Positions 21,935 to 33,868 of a DNA stretch of 64,000 nt are shown here, one piece after another (position 1 is the stretch's first letter; every line of letters starts with the position of its first letter). The stretch lies in contig NC_081413.1 of NCBI RefSeq assembly GCF_030272615.1, positions 565,190,510 through 565,254,509 on the forward strand. The letters are read 5' to 3'. Under the pieces are notes generated by a model. It saw only the letters and a list, made by a program, of their open reading frames with translations, was not told the DNA's origin and made no database searches. The position numbers and the translations under genes are program-made. Source of the DNA: Cryptomeria japonica. Lineage: Eukaryota; Streptophyta; Pinopsida; Cupressales; Cupressaceae.

Positions 21935-24900
21935 TCAACCTTGTAACCGGTTGGTTACAATCTGAAAAAGATCTGCCAAAACCATATTCAAGTTCTCAAT
22001 AAACTTTTTACTGTCTTTTATTGCGGCCTCTATCCTTTGAACTATACCAGTGAGGTGTTGCATTTTCTCTATCAGTGTTTTCTGTCCTTGAATTAGGGCA
22101 TTAGATATTTCCTTCCTTAAGGTGGCGAGGTAGTCCAGTTGTGGACTTAGTCTCCATTTAAGATCCTTGGCCTTACTTTTTATTCTTTCCTTTTCTCTTT
22201 CCAGCTTTAATAGTTCTTCCTCAAGACCTGTTATCTTCTGCTCAAAAACTGATAATGAATTAGATGAATTAATAAAATTGTCAACTAGTTGATTTATTTC
22301 CTCTTGTATCTTGTTGATCTTCTTGTCTATATCAACTATCAAAAAGTTAGTCTTACAAGTATCTTTGTACAAAGTTTTGAATTCCTTTAATGTGCTACAT
22401 AATTCTGGTAGAAGTGTGTCAAACTACCTTGTACAGTTCTTTATTTCTTCCTCAAAGAATTTGTGTTTTTCTTTTTCTAACCTCTCCTTGAATGCTTCCT
22501 CTTTTATTTGTTCAACTGTCATAGTGTTGTCAGTAATATAATTAGACAAAGTGTCAAGTTGACTCAAAGAATCTTTATTGTCTACATTACATTTTGGAGC
22601 AATCATTTTCAAAATTGGAATTGTATCATCTATAGCCTTGTATGCTTGTGAGCTACAATTAGTTATTTTCTTTAAGGAGTCCAAAAGAACTTTTGTTACA
22701 TTAGTTGATTTGAATCCTGCATTTGAAGTGCCAACACTATGTATCCCGCCAGTGGGAGCAATTTCCTTGCTTGTGGTGACCTCTGGTAGGTCAGTTTGTG
22801 TTTCCATTTCTTTAAACAAAGGTTTGTCTTGCTCAGTTGATGCTGGTGGTACTAACTCTGTGTGAACCTATTCTTGTGATGGAGCCTTTTGCTCTTGTTT
22901 TTCTATGTTACCATGTGTCAGTTTACCTTCTGTGTTATCTATTATCGATGACTCACTAGCCATATATGTCTTTCCAGTTGTGTCCTTATCTACCACAATG
23001 TTAACTTTCTGAGTATCAATGTCAACTGTGTATAACACCTCAGAGTTTGGATTTGTGTCCCCTTGTGGTATCTCCATACTCTCATTAGCTAGTTGACTTT
23101 CAGTTGTAACTACCGGTGGAGTATTCAGAGGCGGTGGGGATAAGTTATCTTTTATTTTTATGCTCGGAGGTCCACCAACCTTGCCTTTACCCTTATCCTT
23201 ATCTTTTTGATATACTTTGATAGGTTTAGGATTTCTATACTCTTCCTACTTTTCTTTCTCAACAAGGAATATGTCCCATGCATTAGTAGTTTCCTCTGCA
23301 ACCTCATTTACTCTACCAACCATAAGTGCTACATGTCGGTGTGCAGTTGAGAATATTGTCTGGTTAGCCTCTGAGATCATATCATCTATCTCCTTTGGTG
23401 AGTTAATAGGATAAATAGCAAGTAGTTTCTCAATTTTTATTTTCTTGTCAAGCTCTATAAGAGCTTGCCTTCTAGCTTCAAGTCTCTTAAATAGTTATAC
23501 CGGTACTTCATCTACAATTTGCATCAAAAATTTCTTATAGATATCCAAGTGTAGAATTACACTGTTTTCAACTTTCTCCTTGTCATCAACTGATAATGTA
23601 TCATATAGTTTGTTGATGTTTTTTAGTTGTCCATCCTCTGTTATTTCATCTAGTAGTTTGTCAATTGGAGCAATATTTTGTTGAGTCCTTTTCTTTGGTG
23701 TTAACTTTTTCTTCTTTGGAGTTATCTTCTTAGCCGAGGGCCTTACTGCCTGTTGTTTTTGTCTGGTTCTTCTAGGTGAAGGTGTGGATACCGATGAAGG
23801 TTATCTTTTCCTCACAACTCTTTTAAATGTAGCTGGCATGTCACTTTCCAAAGAAGTTGCTACCGGTGAAAGGTGATTTTCTGGTTGTTGTGCTTGTAAC
23901 TCATCTTCAGTGATACTGGTTTGTTTAACTACATCTTCTTTGATAGCCTTAGACTGCCTTGATCCTTTTATCATTGTTGCTTCTACCTTCTTTAATCTTT
24001 TCTTTGATTGAATTTGATTCTCAATAGTCTCAGCACTGCCAAATACCTCTTCTTTTGGTTCTTTAGGTGCTTCCAGAAGGGCTTTTGCATATGTTTCAAT
24101 TATGTTGTCATCAATTTCATAACCCATTTCAGTAACCCAACTGGTTCTTGGGATAACTGCTTCCATCCAAATCTCATCCTTTTTTATAAAAAAGCATATT
24201 TCATCCTTATACTTATCTACAATTGTTTGTGATAATCTTACTCTCGTGTTCATCTGGGCCTTCAATGCTTGAAAGTATTCATTAATATTCTTTTCTCTAT
24301 TTTCACCCATGTTGTGCAGTAAATCAGATAGTTGTTTGCCTACCAACATGTCAAAACCAAGATTCTTGTTACCTATACCAGACACCCTTTTTTTTCTATG
24401 TAGCATTAAACAAACAAGTAGGTTACCAAATCTAAATGTCCCCTTTTTGGATTTCTTGATCTTTCCAAGATTGTCAATTAGTTCATCCTTCACCCATTCA
24501 CACACATCAATTTTTGCATTATCATTGATCATGTCATAAGCACTCTTTATGCATAAACTAGAAACTGAGTTTAACCTATTTGCATGTGTTGTTTTATACC
24601 CTAAAATCATGCTAATGAATTTGACATTGATGTTGCTTATATCATTCACTCTTAAAGATCTCTTGTCAGATGTTGCTCCTGTCAGGTTTGTCACTAGGTC
24701 ATTTGAGACCTTCTTTGCCTTATCAGGTCTGTTACTGGTGGAAGATAACCCTATTACAGCTTTTACTGCCTCTTTAGTTATTTTGTGAATTGAATCCAGC
24801 TAGAAAAATTCACCATGAACCTTGCTCAACACTATCCTTATCACTTCCATAGGGAATTCCAGAATACTGAGGATTTCAGTGAATCCTAGGGTTTCGACTA

Positions 24901-25138
24901 CTTTGTGTTCAGGTTTCACATTACTGGAACCATCACAAATTACAGTCTTATATATGTTCTTAATTTCCTCATCACCTAATTCTTCTATGCGGCAATGAAT
25001 GTACATTCTAGGGTCTTTTGCAAAAACTACTCCTTTGGGGATTTGAGAAAATGCACCAATATTGTCATCCTTCTTAGCTATTTCAGGAACTAACTGAGTA
25101 GGGTTTGCTATGAATTTAGGTATAGAAGAAGATGCCAT
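21935..25138 (-). pseudogene. N2 ORF2: 1,068-codon frame, stops but no frameshift
   Basis: One reading frame runs from ATG at 25138 (M-A-S-S-S) to a TGA-type end at 21935. It is interrupted by six in-frame stops (near 24800, 23801, 23495, 23246, 22868 and 22424) and no indel. The stop near 24800 replaces a Trp conserved in N1 (F-M-W-L / F-F-*-L). The N-terminal ~420 residues align with N1 ORF2 (S-K-V-H / S-R-V-H, K-I-T-K-E, R-F-G-N-L-L-V-C, Y-K-D-E-I-C-F, M-G-Y-E-I-D). The middle is K/P/T-rich and disordered. The last ~300 residues are heptad-rich coiled coil (E-E-L-L-K-L-E-R-E-K-E-R). An ATG 30 codons upstream is in frame, but N1 starts with a similarly short leader, so 25138 is preferred. 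Function unknown. Confidence 0.8.
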
Positions 25139-25505
25139 GATTATAAATACCTTTCTCTGCCTTAGGAATGATTGATTGCTGAATTGCTTTGCTACTTTGC
25201 TCGAAATGCCTTTGCTCAGAATTTTCACACTCTTCGAATGATTGAATGCTTGGTGAAGTGGAATGGAGCCAAAAACACTGATTTATAATGTTAATTTTGC
25301 CAACCATCATATTTAATGCTTGTTGGTTAAGTAATCACTTAACATATCTATCGGTATAGAAGTAATTTTAACTTCTTACCATCAACCGAGGGAATAATAG
25401 CATGTTTCACATTTGTTTGCCAAACCCTCAAAGAGATTTTCTTTAGTTAGATGAAGACTCTCCTGTCGGTGGAGTGTTACTTTCTTTTGCCGGTGGAGTG
25501 TTACT

Positions 25506-26577
25506 CTATTCTTTCGGTGGAGGAGTATTCCTATCAACATTTAGTTCTGATTTCCTGATCCATTGTTTTGAGAATTCGTGCTTTACTTCTTCAACCTTTT
25601 CTTTACCTTTCAAACTAGCACCATTGTTGTTTACCGGTGAGGACTTACTTCTACAAAATTTTGCAATATGTCCAATCTTGTTACAGGCATAACAAGTCAC
25701 ATTATTTTTTTGAATAGCTTTCCCATAACCTATGCCAGTTTGTGTTCTGCATTGATTAGATAAATGTCCAAATCTTCAACAAATATAACATCTCACATTC
25801 ATTCTACAATTTTCAAAATTATGACCAACTTTGTTGCATTTTGAACATTGACTGGTGGGTGTACTGGTATTCTGATAATTTCTAGATCTACATTGATTTT
25901 CTCTATGACCATACTTTTTGCAGTTAAAGCATTTGCCATTAAATTTATAAGCAGTAGGTTGTCTTACCAGTTTGCCATGATCCTGTGTGTTTGCAGTACC
26001 GGAGCTTTCACCAGTTTCAAAGCCAAGACCATTAGTGTCACCATTAGGTTTCTGATTCTTCAACAAGTCACCAAGTTCTTCTGAGCTTTTCTTGAATTTT
26101 TCTTTATGTTGATTTGCAGCAGCCAATTCTCCTTCCAAGATACATTTTTGTCTCATGAGTTCATTTGAGTCATTTTGTGCATGTATTAGATCTATCTTCA
26201 ACATATCATTTTCATAGCTAAGTCTTGTGTTTTCATTTGCAGCATCATTCAGTCTTCTAGTCAAGTCTTCTTCATTCTTCTTTCTATCTTCAATTTCTTT
26301 ACAAAATCTCAGTCATATCCTGCATCTCATTCTTTGTTGTCATGTTTTCTTGTTTCAGCTTATTCATCAGATCACTAAGAGTTTCTTTTTCATCATTCTC
26401 ATTTTGCATCTTTTCACAAAGTTCTCTTCTCTTGTTTCTTGAAATTGTAAGATTTTCTTGAAGTGCTTGAATAATATCCTGAGCAGCCTTTAGATCATCT
26501 TCAAGTTTGATATTTTTCAATTTTTCTGCATCATAGTCTAAGAGAGCTCCTTCTAGTTGCTTCATCAAGTTTTCCAT
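25506..26577 (-). pseudogene. N2 ORF1: coiled-coil zinc-knuckle protein
   Basis: Gag-like RNA-binding candidate. It starts at ATG 26577 (M-E-N-L-M-K-Q), about 60 bases after the primer site. Some 200 residues of charged coiled coil lead to four CCHC units: CFNCKKYGHRENQC, CSKCNKVGHNFENC, a third with a TGA inside (25776-25778; C-Y-I-C-*-R-F-G-H-L-S-N-Q-C), and CYACNKIGHIAKFC. One frameshift near 26304 separates the first ~90 codons. The tail is a short K/E-rich segment with a proline end. It is the counterpart of N1 ORF1, with one knuckle fewer. No known capsid domain is seen. Confidence 0.8.
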
Positions 26578-26634
26578 CTCTATCAGTGTCAAGATCTTCC
26601 TCAAGTTGTTAGGATTCTGAAAATAGAGGACCAA

Positions 26635-26646
26635 GCTTTGATACCA
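26635..26646 (-). promoter_or_regulatory. N2 primer-binding site
   Basis: TGGTATCAAAGC on the minus strand right after the 5' LTR. It differs by one base (A for G) from the C1/N1 site, as in C2. Confidence 0.85.
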
Positions 26647-26648
26647 AT

Positions 26649-27438
26649 TGTTAGGATTCCCACAGATACTGAGAAGGGGGGGTGAATCAGCATCTAACCG
26701 ATTAGTTGATTTTCTTGACTTAAAACATGTAAAGCATATTAATACTGTATACCAGTAAACAAGAAATAATGCAATGAGTAAAGATAACAGCAACCACATG
26801 AAAAACACACCATAACACAGTAGTTTAACGAGGAAACCTAGTGTGGGAAAAACCTTGGTGGGATTTGTGACCCACAATATTCACTTACTAGCCAATAAGA
26901 GAATATTACTGCTACAAGAGGGGCCTGCACATGCAGGAAGGCCAAGTGCCTAGAGCTCACTGCTCAATTACAAAATGGGAAGTCTCATTGACTTACAAAA
27001 TGGATTATATAAATCCAATGTCTTGTACTGCTTCAAAATAGCATCTACTATGCCAGATCCAGTAGGGGTTTATAGCTCTGCTTCTTACATAAACTCTTAA
27101 CCTATAATTCACATAATAGGTCTGCCTTATTTCTCTTAATTACATTCCTCCATGTATTACATATTTGTTCTACAATGATCTCTTATATATATGAGTCATT
27201 TTACAATTTTCCAAGTCGGCTTATAATGATTTTACAATTACAAACAAAATTCTTATGGACTTCTGTGTCAATATGCTTCCTTTCACTACTGGTGTTGGTT
27301 GTCTGTGTGCCGGTGTAGAATCTAACTTTGCTAGTGCCAGTGGATTGCCTTGTCAATGTCATAGGATTGTAAGGTTGTCATCAATGACATAACCTTCAAT
27401 CACCTACAATGTCTCATTGTAGTGTGCATTTGCCAACA
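26649..27438 (-). repeat. N2 right (5') LTR
   Basis: 790 bases, near-identical layout to the left copy, followed by target duplication GTGAA. Confidence 0.95.
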
Positions 27439-27497
27439 GTGAATACATAGAAACTTTATATATACAACTAAGTTAAAATCAAATTTTGGTTTCTTAC

Positions 27498-27810
27498 CTT
27501 ATTCCTCTCCTCGAATGCATGCTCGATGCTAGATATCTCCAAAGAGTGTAATGAAACAACATCTAGATCAATAAAGTCATCCATAAGAAGAGATGAAAAA
27601 CCTCATTGTCAAACCCCTAGAGTCTGTGGTGTAGGATGCATTGTAGTCTCGAGAGTTGCAGGAGGTATCGAAATATCCTCCTACCTGGAACTACTAGGCT
27701 TTGAATCTCCTCCACCATGGTTGGTACTAGTCGAGGATCTCTGAAGTACTTGTCCAATGAACTAAGGCAGTTGTTGAGGAGTGATCCCATGTGTGAGATT
27801 TTGCCAAGAT
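27498..27810 (-). pseudogene. D1 second gene, penultimate exon
   Basis: On the minus strand it is bounded by a CCTCTAG acceptor and an AATAAG|GTAAGA donor. One frame reads T-H-G-I-T-P-Q-Q-L-P then S-S-T-S-T-N-H-G-G-G-D-S-K-P-S-S-S-R and P-T-P-Q-T-L-G-V: a low-complexity, probably disordered tail with four in-frame stops (TAG, TAG, TGA, TGA). It ends F-E-E-R-N-K, in phase with the exon at 20890. I do not know the product. An overlapping frame without these stops exists but lacks the joining phase. Confidence 0.45.
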
Positions 27811-28207
27811 CTAGAGGCAATGGAAAGCACAAATAAGAGACACAAAATATATGATAGGAATAAACCGTATTCTATCAACATGCAAAATATGATCAACTAG
27901 ATCATTATAAATGTTTAGTGATTGCCCATGTAAACAATGTAGATGAGCCTTCTTATATAGGCAAGGCTAGGGAAATGTAAGCACACAAACATGACATGTG
28001 GCTCAATAAGAAACAAGGGTAGGCAGGAAATAGGTGTGGGTAGGTAGGAGAAACAATAAAATATTCCACATGAGGTGGAATGTAACAACAAGATAAGATC
28101 AACACCATAAAAGGTGGAAATTCTCCTACACACACTATCCCAATGTGGTACAAACACCCAGGTGTCTCATACCCAAACTACTATTAGATGCATGTACCCA
28201 ATTAAAC
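27811..28207 (-). other. Intron of D1 second gene
   Basis: Non-coding by frame content. A GGTGTTG|GTATAA donor lies near 28243 on the minus strand and a TTGCCTCTAG acceptor at its left end. Confidence 0.4.
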
Positions 28208-28942
28208 TTAAGTATAGTGTAATAATATCCAAGATGAATAATTATTTATACCAACACCATGTAATGTAGAGAGAGCCTGATAAGCATCCATAAGATTACT
28301 CACTAAATAGGAGCTCATTTGGCGCAGACAATCCTCCAGTAACCGTGTGATCTCTACAAGCGATGGTAGCTCATAATGAATATATGGGTCATAAAATGGA
28401 TCCATCTCATCAAAAATAGGGGCAATACGATAATGCAACATATATCTCCCCACACGATCAGAAGTCATCTCATCAACCTGAGTAGTAATGTTGGAAATGC
28501 TAGAATACATGCCAACGTGTGCCTCCTCAACTGCCATATTACCAGCACCACATGTGACCAAATCCAAACCTTTCAGAAAAACCAAAAGGTTCTAACCCAC
28601 CATTGCCCTCTTACTAGGGGGTTGTGTATCACGGTGTCTAAAACTGTCTACAAATTTGCCCCTACCCTGCCCAGCATGTCGTGGAAAGTGTGTGTAATCA
28701 ACATCATATTCTAGATGAAATTATGTATACAATTGTTTGCAGAAATACTATGGTAGCTCATCTTTCTGTGGCCACCTATGATGTGTTGCCAACCATCTAG
28801 GATATATGAATGGTGCGACAATAGGATCCTCACATCTAGTGACCCGATATCCTCTAACCACAGTCATTTCCATGTAAAATGGAAACATGGATTTGACATT
28901 CACTATAGAAACATCTCTAACTATTATTTTCCTTTTAACCAT
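28208..28942 (-). pseudogene. D1 second gene, large exon
   Basis: One frame from M-V-K-R-K-I-I-V-R-D (ATG at 28942) reads through three stops (TAG near 28750, TAA near 28726, TAG near 28594). Recognisable compact blocks are V-R-G-Y-R-V-T-R-C-E-D-P-I-V-A-P-F, H-R-D-T-Q-P-P-S-K-R-A-M-V, and D-P-F-Y-D-P-Y-I-H-Y-E-L-P-S-L. I cannot assign a known domain. Its place, convergent with the transposase inside one set of inverted ends, suggests an accessory transposition protein, which is inference. The exon probably ends at the GGTGTTG|GT donor near 28243. Confidence 0.5.
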
Positions 28943-29858
28943 GTGTTACCCCATTATTTTGTCGATAGTTAAAGTATTTGTCTTGAGAAAAATAAAGTGT
29001 CATTAATGTTTCCTCCCCCATTCGGCTTGATCCATCCTTGGCTATGTACCTTCTTCTTTACGATTCACTTTTGTCCCAATGAACCCGTATGTTGAACATG
29101 CATCTTGCTTCAAGGTTCAAGGTTCATCTGGTGCCTTTGTGTGTGTCACAGATTTATTTTGTTGTTTAGCGGGTGAGTGTCAATGTGTTAAGTCGGTTTT
29201 GAACTTGAACCCTTGAACCATTCTTAATGCAGTTCAAGGTTCAAATTTCAAGGTCCTCCTTTATGTTTGTCTAAAGTCTTCTCTCATTCCCAGTTTAGTT
29301 GTGTTGAGATGCAAGATGGCAGTCCTTTTCTTATCTCATGTTGAACTTGAACCATTGAACTTCTTGTTAAATGATTCATGGTTCAAAAGTTTATTTCAAG
29401 TTGGCTTTGAAGATATTAATAAAGCAAAGGTGGCACGGCAAAAGGAATATTCTAAGCATATCGTGTTTTAAAATTCTAATTATGGAAAGAAATAATTAAA
29501 ACTCAAGCCATTTGTGTGGAGCTGATATGTAATAAAGAAAGTTATCAGAATCCCATCAAATCATGGGTTATCTCACACGCTTGAATGAATTGTTATGAGC
29601 CGTGCATAGGTATTATTCAATTTTTCTACCTCTTAATATGTAAATTTTCAAATTGTGAAATTAGTATTTGTTATTGTTGGAGAAGTGAAGGGCATCAAAG
29701 GTAATTTTATCTCCATACTTCCAAGGGTTACACAAATTTGAAGGTGGTAATAGGTGAGTTTTGATAATTTATTCTTTGTTGTGTTGCTAGCTCAGAAAGT
29801 CATTATAGTAAAATTCTTTATTTTGGAATAGAATTTTGTCACTTCTAGAAATTGTTTG
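28943..29858 (+). promoter_or_regulatory. N3 leader region with clustered GTTCAA/TTGAAC boxes
   Basis: No gene. Between 29085 and 29390 the hexamer TTGAAC or its complement GTTCAA occurs about a dozen times in both orientations, often as tandem AAGGTTCAAGGTTCA or TTGAACTTGAACC. This could fold into stems or bind a factor. No LTR start or primer site for N3 is evident. Confidence 0.45.
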
Positions 29859-32800
29859 ATGAATGCAAAAGCGGCCATCATGAAGCTGACTCTTCCAAAT
29901 ATTGGTCGCACATCATGCTTAGTCAGTGCACTTCCAAAACTAGGTGACACTTCTTTAGCCCAAGCTAACTTAGGAATTTTTTTGGAAAGAGCTAGAAACC
30001 CTTATGCTAACTCAATGATGGAAATAATTGTTAAAAGTGGCTTGATTGAAGCTATTGCATTCCCAACTATCACCCCTTGCCTAGAATTGGTGATAGCATC
30101 TATGAACAGGTACGATGTCGGCAACGGGTGCATTAGGACCAGTAGTGGTGAATTGTTAGTAAAAATCAATAGGGAAATAGTGATGGCCACAATTGGAATT
30201 CCTTATGAGGAGCCATATGGAGATTGGTCCATTAGTACTTCATACGCATTCTTCTCTGAGAATAAAAGCACCTACAAGAGTGTCATTGCTAGGAATTGGC
30301 TCCTAAAATTTCAAAAAGGGTGTTCCCGATTACCCAAACCTCTTACAAGAGAACATTTCATAACGGAGGTGTGGATATTGTGATTTTGTTAAATAGACTA
30401 AAAGAGAATTCACATGCTTTCTATTGGGAGGACTAGATGTATTTTTACATTCAAGTATTGTTGGCTGGTGAAAAATATCTTGACTAGGCACAAATTATTG
30501 TTGAAAAGCTTCATGAGGGTTTGAGTAATTTTGTTGGAATGTCTAGTTTTTACATGTCTTCTTATCTATTTTATATTTTGGCTTGTACCAGAGAGTGACA
30601 AGGGTTACGTCGTGAGCCTTTGGTGGATGGTATGAAGTTTTATGATTATTATCCACACCTGCAACAACAGAGATGTGTCAAAAATGTTACAAGATGGAAT
30701 GATGTTTTCACAGGAAGACTTGTCTTTGAACTGCAGGGAGACACAAACAAAAGAATCTCATCCAAAGCCATGGAGCTAGTCAGCATATATGGAAGCTATT
30801 TTATCCAATTTCCTAGATTTACCTACATCAGAGTAGGGGGATTTGAAGGTGAACCATTCAAATTTCCTAGGTATGCCTTTGATAGCTATATACTTATTGA
30901 AGTTTGCAGACAAATTGCCCACATTGATAAAAATTTTGGGGTGAAGAGTAAATCTGGAGTAGCCTTCCCAATTGAACTTGGATATTATAGTTGCAAATCT
31001 ATTTCTGATGCTTTGAACTTAGAATTAGAGTTCAAGAAACTGAATTTGCATCCCTACATTATCTGATGTAAGTTTGATAGTAGACGCTATGTTGTGGAGC
31101 ATTTAAATGTTGATGCAAATTCATTTCGTGAACCCCAATTAGAAGACTATTGGGAAAATTATTGTGATGAATTTGAAGTTAGAAGGAGATTGTGGTCAAG
31201 GTTCACTTTGCAGCACATTGTTACAATGAAATTGTCAATAAATGTGGTAGGAATACAAGAAGAAGAGGGGGAAGATGTGTTAGACCCTGAATTTAATGTA
31301 AAGGTTCAAGGGCAACCCATCCCTGAAATTGATTGGGACAAGAGAGAAGAATAAAGTATCTAGGCCAAGTCCTTCCATATTATAAGGAGAATAGAGAAGT
31401 GGTTAAGGGATAGCAAATTTAGAAAGGAGCCAATCATTACTCCTAAGGAGATAACAGTTGGTCCACTTCATGCTGCAACACAAATTCCCATTTCCTCCTC
31501 TAATATAATTATTGATATTGAAGGTGCCACAAGGCCGAAAGTTGGAGAAGTTCAAACCAAGAGGTCAAAGAAACCCCCATTGAGCTCCTCAGCGGTTCGA
31601 ATCACTCATTCTAGGAGTAGAAGGAGAAATAGGGAACCAGCAGCAGACCAGATTGTTGTGGACCTAGATTAGAGTGAGGAAACCCAGGTGGCCATGGATG
31701 AGAAAGTGTCAAATAATCCTTTAGTTCAGGATGCAGATGGAGAGAAATCATCTGAAGAAAATCTAGACCCAATGATCACCATGACTGTTGTTGATCTACC
31801 TGATTATCAGACACCTCCGCCTAAAGAATCTTCCACTGTTTTTTTATGGCTTGGAACTTATATTAGCAAGAAATGCAGTGTGGTTCCTATTACCATTCCC
31901 ATGGAAGATATGGTTAGTAAATGTCTTGGAAAAATATCCAAACCCAAAAATCTTAAAATAGAGGCTATGATGGAGGTCGATGATGACACAGGGCACTGCG
32001 TAGTAGAAGTGGCAAAGCCTATCTCAGATAAAGACCCAGAGAATGCCATTGAAAAAGATTTTTTTGTTGAGAAAATTGATCTAGGAGTTACTTCTAGAGC
32101 TGTGGATGCCAAACATTTGGAATCCTCCACCAAAAGAATGCTATCCAGAACCTGGAAGGATGAGAAGGACAAGCGGTAATTGAAACAGGTTTTTAAACAA
32201 ATGGTAGAATATATCAATGTCATACATCACCCAAGTCCTCAGCCTCTGTCGCAGATGTCATTGTCTTTTGATCCTAAATCACCAATAAACCAGAAGCTAT
32301 AGGATCAGATTCAAAGAAGTCATATGATAGCTGATATTGTTTATGAATGGCTTGACTCCATAGTGCAACAAGGCACAGATTACATTTATAGCTTAATCAA
32401 GGTGTATGAGAATGATATAGCCGTGAGTAAAGAGATGGAGTTAGAAGCTACAACATGGGACAAAGAAAGAAATAAATGGGTAGTAGTTTTAGCACAAATG
32501 AGTGATATACAAAAATTTGGGATCATAAAATTTCTTGCCGAGAAGTTTGTAGATAACTTGGATGATAATGTATTGTATGTATCAAAGAAAAATGTTGAAT
32601 TGAGAAACTCAATCATCAAACAAGGTCATGAAGAATCCATCAAATTATTTAAAGAATTGAAAGAGCTCATTGATACGATGCAGAAAGATTTGATATGCAT
32701 CGATATACAGCTCTTGAAAGATGATGGACAGACAATCAAGCATACAGTAGACATGGTCAAAATTTTCAAGGAGAGAGTGCATCTCGTTAAAGAAACAAAA

Positions 32801-33028
32801 TCTCTAACTACGGATGACTTCTCCAAGGTGGCTAGGATTGAGTCAATGCTAGCAGTTTTCTTTGATAATCTGGAAGCACATAAAATAAAATTCATGCAAG
32901 TAAACATGGATAAAGAAGTGTTGAAACAACGCATTTTGTATATTGGGCTCCCGCATTATCAGGTCATCCTCAACTTCTCAATGGCACACTTGGAGTGGCA
33001 AAATATACATGGCACTGCGGCAAAATAG
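29859..33028 (+). pseudogene. N3: ~1,060-codon ORF2-like frame
   Basis: Starts at ATG 29859 (M-N-A-K-A-A-I-M). A one-base shift near 30360 moves it to a second frame, which then runs to the TAG-ended G-T-A-A-K tail with about nine in-frame stops and no further shift. The N-terminal part has I-N-R-E-I-V-M-A-T-I-G-I-P-Y, matching the helix motif of N1/N2 ORF2. A globular segment follows (R-V-G-G-F-E-G-E-P-F-K-F-P-R-Y), then a basic/acidic disordered middle (S-R-S-R-R-R-N-R-E) and a C-terminal helical segment (E-L-K-E-L-I-D-T-M-Q-K-D-L). Length and domain order match N1/N2 ORF2, but no ORF1 or LTR pair is visible. Function unknown. Confidence 0.6.
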
Positions 33029-33868
33029 GATAAACCAGTTGTTTGCTCTACCACGTTGGAATCTTGATCAGGTTATCAATGAGTTGTCATTATGTCCATG
33101 GCTCTTGGCCGTTTAAGTTTTTTTTAGTTTTAAACAAGATAGTTTCTTTAACTCTAGGATAGAGTTTAAAAAAATGAACTCTAGTTATTTCAAAAAAACT
33201 TTGAGCCTGGAGGCTATTTATGTAATTAAGAAAGCTTTTGTGGGGGCCAAAAAATTTTGCAATTGGATTAGCAAACTTAGTTTTCTTTTGGAATTTTCAG
33301 TGAAGATATTTTATCTGTGAATGAAATGATATATTTTGCATAGCCTTCAAATCTGTGTGTTTGAATGAAAGAACATATCTATGTTGGGATATATGTTTGT
33401 GTGCGGAATATTTTACTTCTTTGAGTATCCGCTTATTATAAGTGTGAATTCATTTGATAAATGAAATTTTTTGTTTGTTGTTTGTTTGGATGTTCTGATC
33501 CCCCTTTTCCTTTGAGGCATGAATGAGTCTCGATCAAAGTCCATAATACATTCAGCACACTTTGTAAAGTTAGTTTTATAAGAGTGAAATATTTGAAGTT
33601 CAAGTCTATGGGCTTTACATTATAAGTAATTATTCTCTAGCATTCATGTTCTGTTAACAAATGGATGTGAAAATCCTTTCTCGCTTTCTGGTTAAAAGTG
33701 CATTTCTTTGTGATTACTTTGCATAAAAATTCATTGAATATCATACAGGGAGCTACACCCATATGCAGAGGGTAAACCAATAATCGGTTCACCCAACCAT
33801 TGATTTCTTTTACTTTTCAGCAGGGGTATGCATGAGTCATTATAAAAAAAATTAGAGAAAGGAAAATT
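33029..33868. other. AT-rich DNA after N3, no gene recognised
   Basis: Likely the N3 3' untranslated part, then the return to D1 sequence. I found no LTR copy matching the leader side. Confidence 0.4.

Larger units (their letters stand above)
20937..27438 (-). mobile_element. N2: pol-less LTR retrotransposon, same family plan as N1
   Basis: The LTRs are 20937-21728 and 26649-27438, bounded by TGTTAGG...CCAACA. A perfect 5-bp target duplication GTGAA sits at 20932-20936 and 27439-27443. The minus-strand interior starts with a TGGTATCAAAGC primer site and ends with an AAAGGGGGATAT purine tract. Inside are ORF1 (coiled coil plus four zinc knuckles) and ORF2 (1,068 codons), with no protease, integrase, RT or RNase H. 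It sits in an intron of the D1 second gene. By eye the LTRs differ at a few per cent of positions. Confidence 0.93.
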
